Both the position numbers and the translations under genes were made by a program. The notes below the pieces were generated by a model. The model had not been told where the DNA came from and did not search any database. It worked only from the letters and a program-made list of their open reading frames with translations. 64,000 bases of DNA from Thysanoteuthis rhombus (lineage: Eukaryota > Mollusca > Cephalopoda > Oegopsida > Thysanoteuthidae), in the NCBI GenBank assembly GCA_963457665.1, contig OY735233.1:24060928-24124927 (forward strand). The letters run 5' to 3'. Shown here in pieces: positions 47,771-59,266 of the stretch (positions within the stretch are counted from its first letter, which is position 1; each line of letters begins with the position of its first letter).

Positions 47771-47891
47771 GTAAAATGTCAAAGTTTATTGCTTCGATGT
47801 TTTTTGACGTTTTAATCCTGTGATAACTTTAACTTCGAAAGATTTTAGTTAAATTTGTCTTTCGTTTTTTTTTCTCAATATCATTTAAAGA

Positions 47892-48338
47892 CAGGTATGG
47901 TTAGTCATGCAATAGAAACTGTCACGTAACCCACGTCTTTCATCAACATACTGTGTTTGGGGTGATCAATTGGAAAAATGGAAAAAAAGGTGAAATCAAT
48001 GAATTAGTTACTCTTTACGCATTTTGATGTGTGGTAATCGCTAGAAAAGCCTGAACCTTCAAGAAAACAAGCGTGAACATTGTCGGACAAAAAACGTAGG
48101 GCCAATATATCATAAACTTTCATTATAAATTGAACCCACCTCTAACTGCTTATTCAGGTGGATTAAAAAAAATACAAACGTTTTTTTTCGATAAAACAAG
48201 GAGTAAATGTTCAAATTTCCAGCCCACTAGATTCATTGGTGCAGTTTGTACGAGTGATGCATACGTAGCCAGCCAGACCCATTTAAAAACAGAAGAAACT
48301 ATGTTGATGTTCACAGTTTTGTTCAACAGTTCCTAATA
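47892..48338 (+). repeat. Repeat X, copy 9
   Basis: GGTATGGTTAGTCATGCAAT and TAGAAACTGTCACGTAACCC start, through the GTGATCAATTGG block, to GTTTTGTTCAACAGTTCCTA. Among the best-preserved copies. Confidence 0.82.
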
Positions 48339-48613
48339 CATTATAGGTGGGGGCTTATCTAGTGTATTTCTCAACGGTTTCAGGGGTCAGTGTTCGAGTC
48401 TAGATGAAAATCTGTATTTAGAATAATGACCCTCCACTTAGAAAGGCCTGTCTTTTGTGCACAACAAAATCTTCTCGTTCCTTCAATTAATCCCCGTCTG
48501 TTGATCGAATATTACAGTTCACAATCAGTTTGGGTGGATTGTCGAACAAAACTATGTTTACGGAGATATTACTCGACAACTGGACATTGTACGAAGTTGG
48601 CATTCATCTGATA

Positions 48614-49058
48614 TCATCATCATCATCATTCTTTCAACGTCCGTTGTTGGACATGGACCTTCCCCAGGATTCACCACATTTCTCTATCATAGGCGTTGCA
48701 GAGCCAATATTTTCTAAATTTGTTCAGTTCATATCTCCATCTTGTATTTTGTAGGCTTTTGTTTAGCATGTGATTTCTGGAGATCCATGTTGTGAATCGC
48801 GATGTCCATCGGTTATTAGTCATTCTTGCAACATGGCCTGCCCATTACCATTAAAGTTTTCTAATAGATTCTATAATGTCTCTGACCCCTGTTTTCTTCC
48901 TGATATACTATGCTGTCTTGTGGTCTCTCCATATGAGGTTGAGCATAATTCTTTCATGCGCACGTTTCACGCTTCTCAGTTTGCAGGTTTGTCTCTTGGT
49001 TAGGTTCCACGTTTCAGCTCTATAAGTAACTATCAGGAGGGTGCATGGAAAGCTCTCG
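48614..49058 (-). pseudogene. LINE 3' end, copy 9
   Basis: CATCATCATCATTCTTTCAA tail, GTTGGACATGGACCTTCCCC, GTCCATCGGTTATTAG, and GCATAATTCTTTCATGCGCA, ending near AGCTCTATAAGTAACTATCA. About 445 bp. Confidence 0.88.
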
Positions 49059-49221
49059 TCTGATATAGCAGTCACCAAATTAAGTAGTGCAGTGTGGAGT
49101 TGAAAGTCTTTTTAATTTTGAATCAGTAGTTTTTGAGATATCTAATAAAAATAGATAAAAGATTAGAAAATCATAGATCTCCCATCGTTTCTCAAATTAT
49201 CTCTCTTGACTTCCGCCCAAT

Positions 49222-49640
49222 CATCATCATCATCAGTCTTTGAATATCAGTCGTTGGACATAGAGCTTCCCCAGGATTCGCCACACTTCTCTATCATGGG
49301 CGTCGCAGAGCCAGTATTTTCTAAATTTGTCTATTTCATCTCATTTGACTATTCTTTCATCATCAGTCTTTCAACGTCCGGCGTTGGACATAGACCTTCC
49401 CCAGGATTCGCCTCAATTCTCTACCATGGGCATTGCGGAGCCAGTATTTTCTGAATTTATTTCGTTCATCTCATTTGACAACATTTTCATCATCAGTTTT
49501 TTCAACGTCCGTCGTTGGACATAGACCTTCCCAGGATCTGCCACATTTCTCTACCATGGGCGTTGCAGAGCCAGTATTTTCTTAATTTGTCTAGTTCGTC
49601 TCTCCATCTTGTATTCTATCGGCTTCCGTTCTATAGAAAT
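49222..49640 (-). repeat. Three tandem LINE 3' ends (copies 10-12)
   Basis: Starts near 49222, 49357 and 49487. Each begins with CATCATCAGTCTTT-type sequence, carries GTTGGACATAGACCTTCCC and GCCAGTATTTTCT, and breaks at the same place (TCTATTTCATCTCATTTGAC or TCGTTCATCTCATTTGAC) before the next unit's TTTCATCATCAG. Unit about 130-135 bp. The third runs on to TTGTATTCTATCGGC like an ordinary truncated copy. Confidence 0.88.
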
Positions 49641-50078
49641 ATCTAAATATCTAAATATCTCGATATAAGATATCCAGATTGGCAACATTGGGAGAAGTAA
49701 TCGAAATACTTCCAAGCTGTAGCTTCGTAGGATAAACAGAAAACTATTTTAAATTGCGATTACGGCAGACTGCTCCAGTCTCAATCAAGTCAGACCCTCT
49801 TCAAATATGCAATTTTGGAACGGACTCTGTCTTAGTTTATCTCAATCAGCAAGGACATTTTAAAATAAAGTTATATTTGAGTCATTTGCTGATCGCCGGT
49901 TGCCTAAATGTAGCTGCAGGGTTTTCATTTTCCAAGTCTCTCCTTAATCCGAATCGAATAGCATTACGAGCAGCTTCGGGCTCTGAAGAGACAAGCATAA
50001 AAACTCATCAGTGCAGCCAACCAACCATGTCTATGGATAAAGTTTTCTATTTGTCTATCTACCTCTCTGTTTATCATT
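49641..50078. other. Unrecognised intergenic sequence
   Basis: Contains a 128-codon frame starting 49754 that runs into repeat X. No domain recognised. Confidence 0.4.
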
Positions 50079-50489
50079 TAGAAACCGTTAACCAAAACTG
50101 TAAACATGAGTTTCTCCAGTTTGGAGGGCTGGCTGGCTGACTGACTAGGTTTATTTTGCCGGTAATAGAGCCAGTGAGCTACGAATTAAGGCATTTGCTC
50201 ACTTTCATGCCTAGAAAAAAACACTTTAAAAAATTCCCTTACAGATTTTTCAGTGGGGAAATTTACAATATGATTTTATGCCAAAGTGACCCCTTTTGTG
50301 TCTGGCAGCATTTACACGTGCTTTTTGACGATTCGACCTTTTATTTTTTTTTCTTCAGAAATCTCTGCCCATCAAAGGGGTATTGATGACCCCTCTTTCC
50401 ATTCTTTTTATTGATTATGCCCCACGCGGCATCTTGGTAAAATGTGTTGGTTAAGTGATGGTTTCTATTGAATGACTAACCAGACCTAC
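50079..50489 (-). repeat. Repeat X, copy 10
   Basis: TAGAAACCGTTAACCAAAAC start, TGTCTGGCAGCATTTACACG block, ATTGAATGACTAACCAGACC end. Confidence 0.8.
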
Positions 50490-50776
50490 CTATCTATCGT
50501 CCTATCTATCTTAGTCTCTTTATATCTATATATCTCTGTAGAGTATTTCGAAACTTATTACGAATGAAGGATCGAGAAAAACACATCAGTCCAGACGACC
50601 GACCATGTCTCTGAATGAAATTTAGTTCGTTAGACGGGAAAACATATCTAAAGGGACAAGCACACATGCGCACACACACACTCATGCCGGGGAAACAGAA
50701 TCATCTGATTGGATATAAGACTTCATTTTATGGTTGCTGCCCTTAATTTGTGATTTAAGATTTAAAAAAAAGAGGA

Positions 50777-51193
50777 GACAGGTTTGGTTGGTCATTCACA
50801 AGAGACCATCATATGATCAACGTCTTTTGGCAGTATGTTGTGTTGGGGATGATCAATTGAAAATGGGAAAAAAGGAATAATCAATGAATGTTACTTATCT
50901 CACCTTTTTGTTGTTCATCAATCACTAAAAAAAGTCCCAATTTTCAAGAAAAACAAACAAAAGGAAACAACACAGAAACAAGTGGAATGCAGCCGGGCAC
51001 CAAACAGGGGCCAATTCAGCGTATCATTATGCTGGAAATTAAACCTCCGCCTACTTTAGAGGGGAATTTCCATGGGTGCAGCCAGTACACGTGACACGCA
51101 CGGCCAACCAGCCAGTCATCTAGACTCACTTGAGAACCTAAGAAATTTATGTTGAAAGTTTAGTTGACAGTTTTAGTTGGCAGTTTTTACTAG
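50777..51193 (+). repeat. Repeat X, copy 11
   Basis: ACAGGTTTGGTTGGTCATTC start to GTTTTAGTTGGCAGTTTTTA end. Forms an inverted pair with copy 10 (288 bp apart). Confidence 0.8.
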
Positions 51194-51519
51194 TCCAGGA
51201 ACATTCATAAGAATATAGAATTATGTATTTGAAAGGTAAAGAGACAACTCCCAACGGATTATGACAGCCGGTGTCGAGGTCCCAGTTTCTGTTGCATGCT
51301 TCGGCTTAATGATCTCTGCAAGACTGGAGTCTGGGCGAAACCAGGACTTCATTCCTACTACTACTATTTATAACCATCCCCTAGACTGGATGTAAGTCCG
51401 CTGAAGGAATATCTCCACCTGAATCACACAGTTTTGAGTGTCCTCAATTAGGTGCTGGACGTACGGGGAAATTCAGGCATCCAGGCCCTTCTGCGTCTTA
51501 TGCAGATGTGAAGAATGTC

Positions 51520-51645
51520 GAGGACAAAGTTACAACTATCAGAATCGGAAATGCAAACCCGAAAAAAAAAAAGAAAAAAGACAACTACATCTACCTGAGG
51601 CAACAAATCTCCATGAAATCCTCGAAAGAAGCAATCAAGCAAGAT
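51520..51645 (+). pseudogene. LINE internal fragment, copy 13
   Basis: KVTTIRIGNANPK, then an A-run, then DNYIYLRQQISMKSSKEAIK. This matches the segment just after the RT active site (usual form YIYLGQQISMRSSKEDEIKRR). Truncated at both ends with no 3' tail. Confidence 0.7.
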
Positions 51646-51899
51646 AGACTTAGAATCTATTTATTCACGTCAGGCTCGTTATATAACTTGGCCGACTTTT
51701 ATATACAAGATAATTTAGCGTAAATTCAGTCAGGCTCAAAACGATTTATTCTTCAAAAAACTGAAAATGTAAAATTATTTAATGAATCTTCTATAAATCA
51801 ATTTCATAGATTATTATTCGCAGGTATTCAAACTTGTCTCGATTTCCTTTAAAAGGAAAGCTTTATAAGATGGGCACGACGATGTTGCTAAATACAACA

Positions 51900-52527
51900 T
51901 ATGTATACAAATGTATATATATTCTTAACAATGATATCATAAGTTGGTTTGCATGCTATCTGATATTAAAACTAACACAACGGATTTACTATTCACATGG
52001 ATGAAACATTCAATAGAGATGACACGAACAGCGAGTCACGTCTGTTGTTATACTTACTGATCCCTCATCGTTGAATACGTTTTTGGATAACCTACGTGAG
52101 AATGTCCGGTGTTTAAAAAAAAATTGAATAATGTGTAGTATAAAATAACATCCATATACAACACATAATTAAAAAAAAACCTAAACCCTTTATAAAATTA
52201 ACTATATGTATGACATAAGCTACGTATAGAAATCATAGCTGAAAAGGAGCTGGTGTTTGATCAACACTACTGGAGTGCCATGTTAATATAAATGTTGTGT
52301 TTTTTTTTAATCTCCAGAACAGTTACATGGTAAATAACTGATAATCCCAACAAGAAAAAATTACAGATTGCACCATAATAACAAAGTATATGAGAAACAG
52401 TGGGGAAACGCTGAAAAGAAATTTCAGCATTCCATCAGCAGATATTGGTAAATAAGTGACTGAAGTGATACGAAAAGACTGGAAAAGTTTTTTTTTAATG
52501 TTTAGTGTTTGGAGCTGTAAAGCTTTC
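51900..52527 (+). repeat. Repeat Y, copy 2
   Basis: About 630 bp. AAGTTGGTTTGCATGCTATC, GAACAGCGAGTCACGTCTGT, GTTTGATCAACACTACTGG, CCATGTTAATATAAATG, end ATGTTTAGTGTTTGGAGCTG, then (TA)n at 52534-52572. Same orientation as the copy at 57740. Confidence 0.82.
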
Positions 52528-52530
52528 TAG

Positions 52531-52533
<3 letters not shown>

Positions 52534-52572
<39 letters not shown>
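52534..52572. repeat. (TA)n microsatellite
   Basis: At the 3' side of repeat Y, as at 58316. Confidence 0.97.
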
Positions 52573-52576
<4 letters not shown>

Positions 52577-52934
52577 CACTTTTGAGTATTTGAACTAAAT
52601 AGAAATTTTGCGTCTATAACTTTTTTTTTGAGAAGTAAAAACGGAAACTTCACACAAAGAGAACTAAATTTTATTGCAATCAGATCTAAAAGGCTTGCAT
52701 CTAGGCATGTTTTGTGGTTCTGAATGCTGAATTTCTTGAAAATGTTTTCAATAGATTAATAACGTTAAAATAATCAATAATTCTGTCCGGCTAAAATCTC
52801 GTTCAGAATTGGAAAGGAGATCGAAAGGACAAATGATGCAGAAGAGTTACCGAATTAATTGAAAAGATTTTAACAATATAAAATCGAAAAAATTCAATCA
52901 TAGGCAAAACAACATAAAATGTGTGATTGTTAAA

Positions 52935-52935
<1 letters not shown>

Positions 52936-53001
<66 letters not shown>
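52936..53001. repeat. (TA)n(TG)n microsatellite
   Basis: TA then TG. Confidence 0.97.
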
Positions 53002-53010
<9 letters not shown>

Positions 53011-53014
53011 CGTC

Positions 53015-53150
53015 TAGCACTTTTTGTATGATAACAATCACAAATTCTGTGTTGTTTTTCTAATGATCTTATGATAACATAAAAAATACTATATTCAGAT
53101 AGTACTTTTTATATATGATAACAATCACAAATTCTGTGTTTGCCAATGAT
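53015..53150. repeat. Palindromic small repeat P, copy 1
   Basis: ATACTATATTCAGATAGTAC centre, right arm TATGATAACAATCACAAATT + CTGTGTTTGCCAATGATTG. The left side repeats ATGATAACAATCACAAATTC in the same direction. Related to the copies at 53288, 54030 and 57393. Confidence 0.65.
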
Positions 53151-53152
53151 TG

Positions 53153-53266
<114 letters not shown>

Positions 53267-53287
53267 TCATTCATGATTGATATATGT

Positions 53288-53365
53288 ATACATATAAGAA
53301 TTCAATCATTGGGAAAGGAACACAGAGTTTGTGATTACTATCATTTTAGAAAAGTACTATATATA
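53288..53365. repeat. Palindromic small repeat P, copy 2 (half)
   Basis: AGAATTCAATCATTGGGAAA, CACAGAGTTTGTGATTACTA, AAAGTACTATATATA. One arm only, ending in TA. Confidence 0.65.
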
Positions 53366-53412
53366 TATATAAACCCTAACAAATATAAATATGTATACAT
53401 GTATATATGAAT

Positions 53413-53710
53413 GGTGTTATATCATATTGAAACTATTTGAAATCTGCCGTTATTACACAGTGAATGTCGCATTGCTCTTACCCATAGTAAGAGGTACGCA
53501 ACGTTGAAGCGGCTATCCTATCGGTCGCAGGTTCGATTTTTTGCAGCTGTTCCATTTTCCTTATTTTTTTTTTTACGTTGTCTCGGCCAAATGTGATCTT
53601 CAATGTGTAATAACGGCATGTTATTTCGAATAAAGTTTCAGTATAATATAACGCAATTTATGATCATTCTATCCGATCATACATTCATTTCTTAATAATA
53701 TATACATATA
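53413..53710 (+). repeat. tRNA-related SINE V, copy 7, with inverted tail
   Basis: 53413-53476 is a SINE tail in reverse (ACTATTTGAAATCTGCCGTT). It is followed by a forward SINE: AGTAAGAGGTACGCAACG, GAAGCGGCTATCC, GGTCGCAGGTTCGATT, GTTGTCTCGGCCAAATG, TTCTTAATAATATA. The head-to-tail inversion mirrors copy 3. Confidence 0.7.
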
Positions 53711-53754
53711 TTTTTGTATTGTAGATGTGAAGTAATCCGGCAGAATGTAGATTA

Positions 53755-53973
53755 AAATGAAACTTATTCAAGTTGATTCTCTACTAATGCATTCAACCAA
53801 AGAATTTGACAATTTTTTCCACTAATCTTAAAGTTATTTTCCCACGTCGTATACCAAGAAATACGAAATGTTTTTTAAAACTTTTGATTATCGAATAAAG
53901 TATCATTTCATACATGGTTGCAACGAAACAAAACCACTTTCTAGTGGATAGTAACACTATCTATGGGTGATTC

Positions 53974-54031
<58 letters not shown>

Positions 54032-54490
54032 AATGTATTAATCATGGGCAAAAGAACACGAAATTTGTGATTTTCATCATATAAAAAAGTACTATGTAAA
54101 TTGTACTTTCATCTAAATGATAAACTCAGACTCTGTCTGTTTGCTTATGATTGAATATTCATGTATGTATATATATATATGTGTGTGAATGAATGTATGT
54201 GTTTTTGTGTCTTATATTGATAAAATAGTTATTATGATCATATATGTATATCATAGTTATTTGGTATATATATTGATGTATATATGTAGATTAAAATGAC
54301 AACTGGGAGGTGAAGAGAAAAACTTATGAGATAAGTGCACACATATCGATTTTTTGAAATTTTTCTGTGAGCATATTTTGATGTATTCTGTCGTAGGCCA
54401 ATCATTTTCAGCGGTTCAAAGAAAAAAATGCTGCGTACATATTTGATGCTGGAGAAAAGAATGCGAAATTTTTCAGCGTTGTTTTTGGGT
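53755..54490 (-). repeat. Left inverted arm of the Penelope-like element
   Basis: Reverse complement matches 57030-57735 in order: CACCCATAG...GTTAC, AGAAAGTGGTTTTGTTT, CAACCATGTAT, GATACTTTATT, GGTATACG(A/G)CGTGG, AATAACTTTAAG, then inward TATGTATATCATAGTTATTT, GTGAAGAG, and GGTTCAAAGAAAAAAA...GATGCTG. It is equivalent to an inverted, 5'-truncated copy of the element's 3' end. Confidence 0.85.
54030..54165. repeat. Palindromic small repeat P, copy 3
   Basis: Centre AAAGTACTATGTAAATTGTACTTTC-like, in parts. Arms ACACGAAATTTGTGATTTTC and its imperfect complement. Outer ends ATTAATCATGGG and TTATGATTGAAT. Lies within the left arm, with (TA)n at 53976-54030. Confidence 0.65.
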
Positions 54491-54494
54491 ATGA

Positions 54495-57030
54495 AGTGAT
54501 CTGTCACAGATCGACAATACAAACATACTTTTGGCATGGAAGGCACACACTTGAAGCGCACTCTCAGAGACCTGCTGTTATCAGTCCACATCTTCAAAAA
54601 CCGGAAAATTTTCTTCACCATATTCAAAGAAGAAAGGGTCATCCCCAAAAGATCTTACGAGTTCCCATGATAGTCAATTACATATTTCCCAAATACGTCC
54701 AGGACTTCTTAAAAGCCTCAGCCAACGAATTCAAGCAAAAAGAAATATTCACTTTTGGAGAGGCAGCGAACACAGCTAGCAAACTAGGCTACCCAAACTC
54801 CTTCACGAATACAGAAAAGAACACACTAAAAAAATCACAAAACCAACAACACACAAGTTGACAAATTACAAAACAAACTCAAGACCTCGTTAACAACATC
54901 CCCCCCGAAAAATACTTACATCTACCATGCAGAAAGCTCTCGGGCTCGAACTGAAGTTAGCCACCGGCATCCACAAAACAAACATCACTAACATTATCAA
55001 TAAGAACAAGACACAGACTTTGACAAAGGCTTTATTCAAAGAATTATCACTGCATCAACCCATGCAACTACCGACGGTAACACATTACCATTCAGATATA
55101 TTACTGCATTGGCAAACCTCACCAAGGACGACGAAATACACATCACAACCACAGACAAATGACGAGGTGTCATTATCATAGATACACACCTAAATCAACA
55201 AAATCACTTCCCTCCTCAGCAACAATAACACGTATGAAAAAGAAGAAAAAATTCATCGACAAAGAAACATCCAAGTTCAACAAATCCCTCCGAAAAATAC
55301 TACAAGGCCAAAGATGAAACATTCACCAAACTCATAGAATACCTGTTAACACAACCCAGACTCTACGGCCTACCCTTAACCCTCAAACCTTTACGACCCA
55401 TTATTTCAGAAAAAGGCTGTTCATCCCATAAGATAGCAAGATCTTTAACAAAAATTCCAACTCCTTACTTGGCAAAATAATCCCCACATACCTTAAAAAC
55501 ACTGGAGACTTCATACACACACAAAATACCCCAATAGATACGAAACACCTACTCATGGCCAGCCTTGATGTAACATCACTCCACACCGACCAATAGCCCT
55601 ACCCTCTAGCAAAATTATAAAAATATGCACACCCATAACAAACCAATGCTTGATCTGCTTCAACAGAAATTCCTACCAATAGAAACTTTGGTCATAGATG
55701 GTGTCCCTGATAAGTGGAGTTTTGACTTGTTTGTTCCTGGGATTTCTGGAATCAAGTCCTTTCAGATATATCATACCCAAAACAACCCCCAAATTCCGCT
55801 ACATCGGCGATGCCCTAATAATATAAACTCAGCTAACAGATCTTGACAACCTAGTAGCCAGACTGAACACAGTGGAACATCTATTAAATTCCTCCAAAAA
55901 AAGAGTCAAACAATGCACTACCTTTCATTGACACCCTACTACACAGAACCAACGATACCATCAAATATAGCATCTCCCGTGAAGTAACAATAACGATTTC
56001 ATACATTTCTGCTCCCACCACACTACAGAAATTAAATGAAGACTAATTATAGGCTTTTACATGAGGGCTCTTAGAATATGTAGCTACGATTACCTTGATG
56101 ACCAAGAAGGACACAAGAAACTTACTTCACTACCAACAGCATTTTATGTACCAAGCAAGGAGGAAAGCATACAAGATCCACAAAATAAACACCAAACAAG
56201 ACAAAAATAAAGACACCACCACCACGAGACGCACCATATCATCCACCAACACAACCACCATCAACCTTAGCTCCAAGCTGAGCAAGATCGAAGTACACAT
56301 TGCCATCAGCTCTTCAACAACCATCAAAGATTTGGTAAACAAACCACCATACAAACCTCCACAACTCAAAGCAAACGTATATGCAATTCCGTGTAAGGAC
56401 TGCAATAAATTATACTTTGGAGAGACATCGAAACATCTCAAGGAAAGAATGTACGAGCATAAGAGAGCCCCCAGACTGGATGGAAGGACAAATACCCTTG
56501 TCGGACATAGAAACATACACAGTCACAACTTCAACTTTCACCAAGCCCATCTCATCAAGAATATTCACGACTCCATAACACAGATGCACTGAAGCAACCT
56601 TTATATTCCGATGCAATACAATGAGATAAAGGTATGGTCACTTTTAGATTGCAAACCCTCTAAATACTTTGATTTTAGAACAATCAAAGATACAATATAT
56701 TACAACACCAACACACAAGATACGGGCTAACAATCGACTATCAATTCTAAAAACGGTGCGAATTAACATATATCACCTCTTTAAGAAAAATAAAAGATTA
56801 AACAAAATCAATACACCAACTTCCATCCTGCCTCAAATATACCAACACCTATCTATTCAATGCCAGACACCACCACCTTCATTCTATAATAAAGATAACA
56901 AAAGACAAGCCTAATATCCATAGAGACAGTAAACAAAGATCCCCTGACCCCACCTCTTACAGACCCAGCTCATTTCGAATCAAATGCTACTCTCATCTAT
57001 ACAGATAGAAACAACCTTCTCTTCTACTCG
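54495..57030 (+). pseudogene. Penelope-like element: RT + GIY-YIG endonuclease
   Basis: Decayed ORF read across several frames. In order: N-terminal region 54500-54860 (one open frame of about 120 codons); RT motif RLYGLP-like plus LRPIISEKG near 55356-55410; ASLDVTSLHT near 55558-55588 (family form SLDVTSLYTNIP); active-site box RYIGDALII near 55796-55825, where the usual (Y/F)xDD has lost its first Asp; RALRICSYDYLDDQEGHKK near 56064-56115; then in an open frame of 165 codons (56095-56592) NVYAIPCKDCNKLYFGETSK and ERMYEHKRA, the GIY-YIG nuclease core with the CxxC insertion typical of Penelope-like elements. Penelope-like elements copy by target-primed reverse transcription. Stops and shifts make this copy inactive, though the nuclease frame is intact. 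Confidence 0.88.
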
Positions 57031-57246
57031 ACAACCAAACAACTCAAAAATATAATCATTTTCTTTTTCAGCATCAAACATGTAAACAGTATTTTTTTTT
57101 CTTTGAACCACTGGTAATATTTTTCTCTGTAAAAAACCACCCCCGTCAAAATGCATCAAAATACGCCCACGGAATAATAAAAAAAATGAGATGTAACACC
57201 TATTTCTTGAGTTTCCTCTTCACTTCAAATTGTCATTTTTATCTAT

Positions 57247-57300
<54 letters not shown>

Positions 57301-57735
57301 AATAACTATGATATACATAAATAAGCACGATAACAATTTTTCATCAAAATAAGACGCACACACGCATACATCCACACACACATACACACACACAAGAATT
57401 CAATCACAGGGTTTGTTTGCTATTATTTGATGTATGAAAGTACTATTTAAATAGTACTTTTTTATATAATAAAAATCACAAATTCCGTCTATGACTGAAC
57501 ATTTTTATATATAATGCAATCGCCCATAGAAGTGTTACAACCAGCTAGAAAGTGGTTTTGTTTAGTTTCAACCATGTATATAACGATACTTTATTTGATA
57601 ATTTAAAGTGATAAAAAATATTTGATAAAAGCTTGATGGTATACGGCGTGGATAAATAACTTTAAGGTTAGTAGAAAAAATCGTCAAATTCATTGGTTGA
57701 ATAATTGGTAGAGAATCAATAAAGTTTTTTCTGTG
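57030..57735 (+). repeat. Right inverted arm / 3' UTR of the Penelope-like element
   Basis: Continuous with the end of the ORF. Partner of 53755-54490. Includes (TA)n 57248-57299 and palindrome P copy 4. Confidence 0.85.
57393..57510. repeat. Palindromic small repeat P, copy 4
   Basis: GAAAGTACTATTTAAATAG + TACTTTT is a near-perfect palindromic centre. Outer arms AGAATTCAATCACAGGG and TATGACTGAACATTT. Confidence 0.7.
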
Positions 57736-57739
57736 TAAT

Positions 57740-58314
57740 TACCATTCTTGTAGATCATATCATTTGTTGGTTTGCATAGAGTCTGAGAATAAAACAGACA
57801 CAACGTATTCAGTATTTACATGGGTGAACACTCAATAGAATTGGCCTGAACAGCGAGTCATGCCTGTTGTTATATCTGTTGATCCGTCATAATTAAATAC
57901 GTTTTTTGGCTAACCTTTGTAAGTGAGCTGTGTCTTATAGAATCATTATGTAAAATAAGATAATATCCAGAACCTATACACATAATACCTCATATGAAAT
58001 GGAAAACTACATGTATGATATAAACTATAAAGTGAGAAAAAGAAGGTTGTGTTTGATCAACACTGCTAGGGTGTTTAATATAACTGTTCTGTTTTTTTTT
58101 AAATATATTCCCGAAACGGTTACATGCTAAACAATGATGATCACAACGAGAGAGGATTTATACTTAGTACCATGATAACAAGTATATATGAAACAGGGGA
58201 AAAAACACTGAAGAAAATTGGATAAATTGCATTGACAGATACTGGGAAATAGGTGTCGGAAGTGACACAAAGAAATCTTTTGAAAAAGCATTTTAACATC
58301 TCGTGTTTAAAGTT

Positions 58315-58318
<4 letters not shown>
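57740..58318 (+). repeat. Repeat Y, copy 3
   Basis: TTTGTTGGTTTGCATAGAGT, GAACAGCGAGTCATGCCTGT, GTTTGATCAACACTGCTAGG, AACATCTCGTGTTTAAAGTT, then (TA)n at 58316-58382. Begins within about 5 bases of the right inverted arm. Confidence 0.82.

Positions 58319-58382
<64 letters not shown>
58316..58382. repeat. (TA)n microsatellite
   Basis: At the 3' end of repeat Y. Confidence 0.97.
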
Positions 58383-58385
<3 letters not shown>

Positions 58386-58548
58386 AAAACCAAACAATTA
58401 TCGTAAATCTATATTACATATTCATACTGTAATCTCCATATGTATGTTCTTGTTCATGAGTATATGAACAAGTACAAACTATTTATTAGCCGTCAATAGA
58501 CCCAACCACACACACTTGTCCATTCATGCCGGTAGAGAGTTAATCGGG

Positions 58549-58550
<2 letters not shown>

Positions 58551-58627
<77 letters not shown>
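58551..58627. repeat. (TA)n microsatellite
   Basis: About 76 bp of TA. Confidence 0.97.
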
Positions 58628-58629
<2 letters not shown>

Positions 58630-59266
58630 TTTGCATAAATATAGGTATACGTTGATTAGAGTCGTCAATTTGTTCCAAAATTCAAAGCTGCATTATTCAA
58701 GGTCTCATTTTGATTTAATGTGTTTTGCTTTTAGCTTATACTTATACATTAATTTGTACATCGATGGCTTGACCTCACTACGTAAAAACCCTACACTACC
58801 TGCAACTGCACGATTCAAGACATTCCTGTAAGTTCAACTTTGTCTCTACACAGAAATATCAAAGAAACACCCGGCACGAATCCCTGATTTCTTTTAGTCA
58901 AAATGGCCTAAAACCAATTCATCGACAGATCCAGTATGGCCAAATCAAGGAGATCGTTCTACATATTTTGAAAAGACGATAAGTTTACTTCTGGGGCATG
59001 TATATTGAAATTCAATAGACTATTTCCGGTAATTGCTATTTACAAGAGTCAAGTATGGCGAGACACACCTTCCCCCCGTCCCAGCTGATTCGCCAGTTCC
59101 ATTTACAACAGCCGTGTTCAATCCTCAACGGACAAGGTTTTATTTTCTGTCTATCCCACTTGTAAATACGAGACTTGATCCGTGTTTCAATTAATCGTGT
59201 TTACTTGTGGGAGAAAAGTCCTGAAGACACCGATATACAAACAAGGGGGGGGGGGCAACATTCCTT
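58628..59266. other. Unrecognised intergenic sequence
   Basis: No gene supported. A G9 run lies near 59246. Confidence 0.45.

Larger units (their letters stand above)
41440..47815 (+). mobile_element. Decayed Tc1-like transposon enclosing a minisatellite
   Basis: The outer ends are inverted copies. The left (41480-41630) and the reverse complement of the right (47605-47770) share GCACACTT, AGGATGTTCACCCA, a T-run, CAACAAAT/CAGCAAAT, TTCTGTTTAATA/TTTTGTTTAATA, CTTGATATTC/CATGATTTTC and CAAATTGA. Inside are a split transposase pseudogene, a SINE V insertion, an internal copy of the right terminal region (43065-43205), and a 4.4 kb minisatellite. Without the satellite and SINE the element would be about 1.5-1.7 kb, normal for Tc1. 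Exact outer termini and TA duplications are unclear. Confidence 0.75.

Noticed and set aside
54238..54648. 136-codon minus-strand frame
   Set aside because: Lies in the left inverted arm, where part of it is an inverted remnant of the Penelope-like C-terminus. Not an independent gene.
55561..55600. Retrovirus or LTR-element reverse transcriptase
   Set aside because: The SLDVTSL motif, the RALRICS block and the downstream GIY-YIG domain with CxxC identify a Penelope-like element instead.
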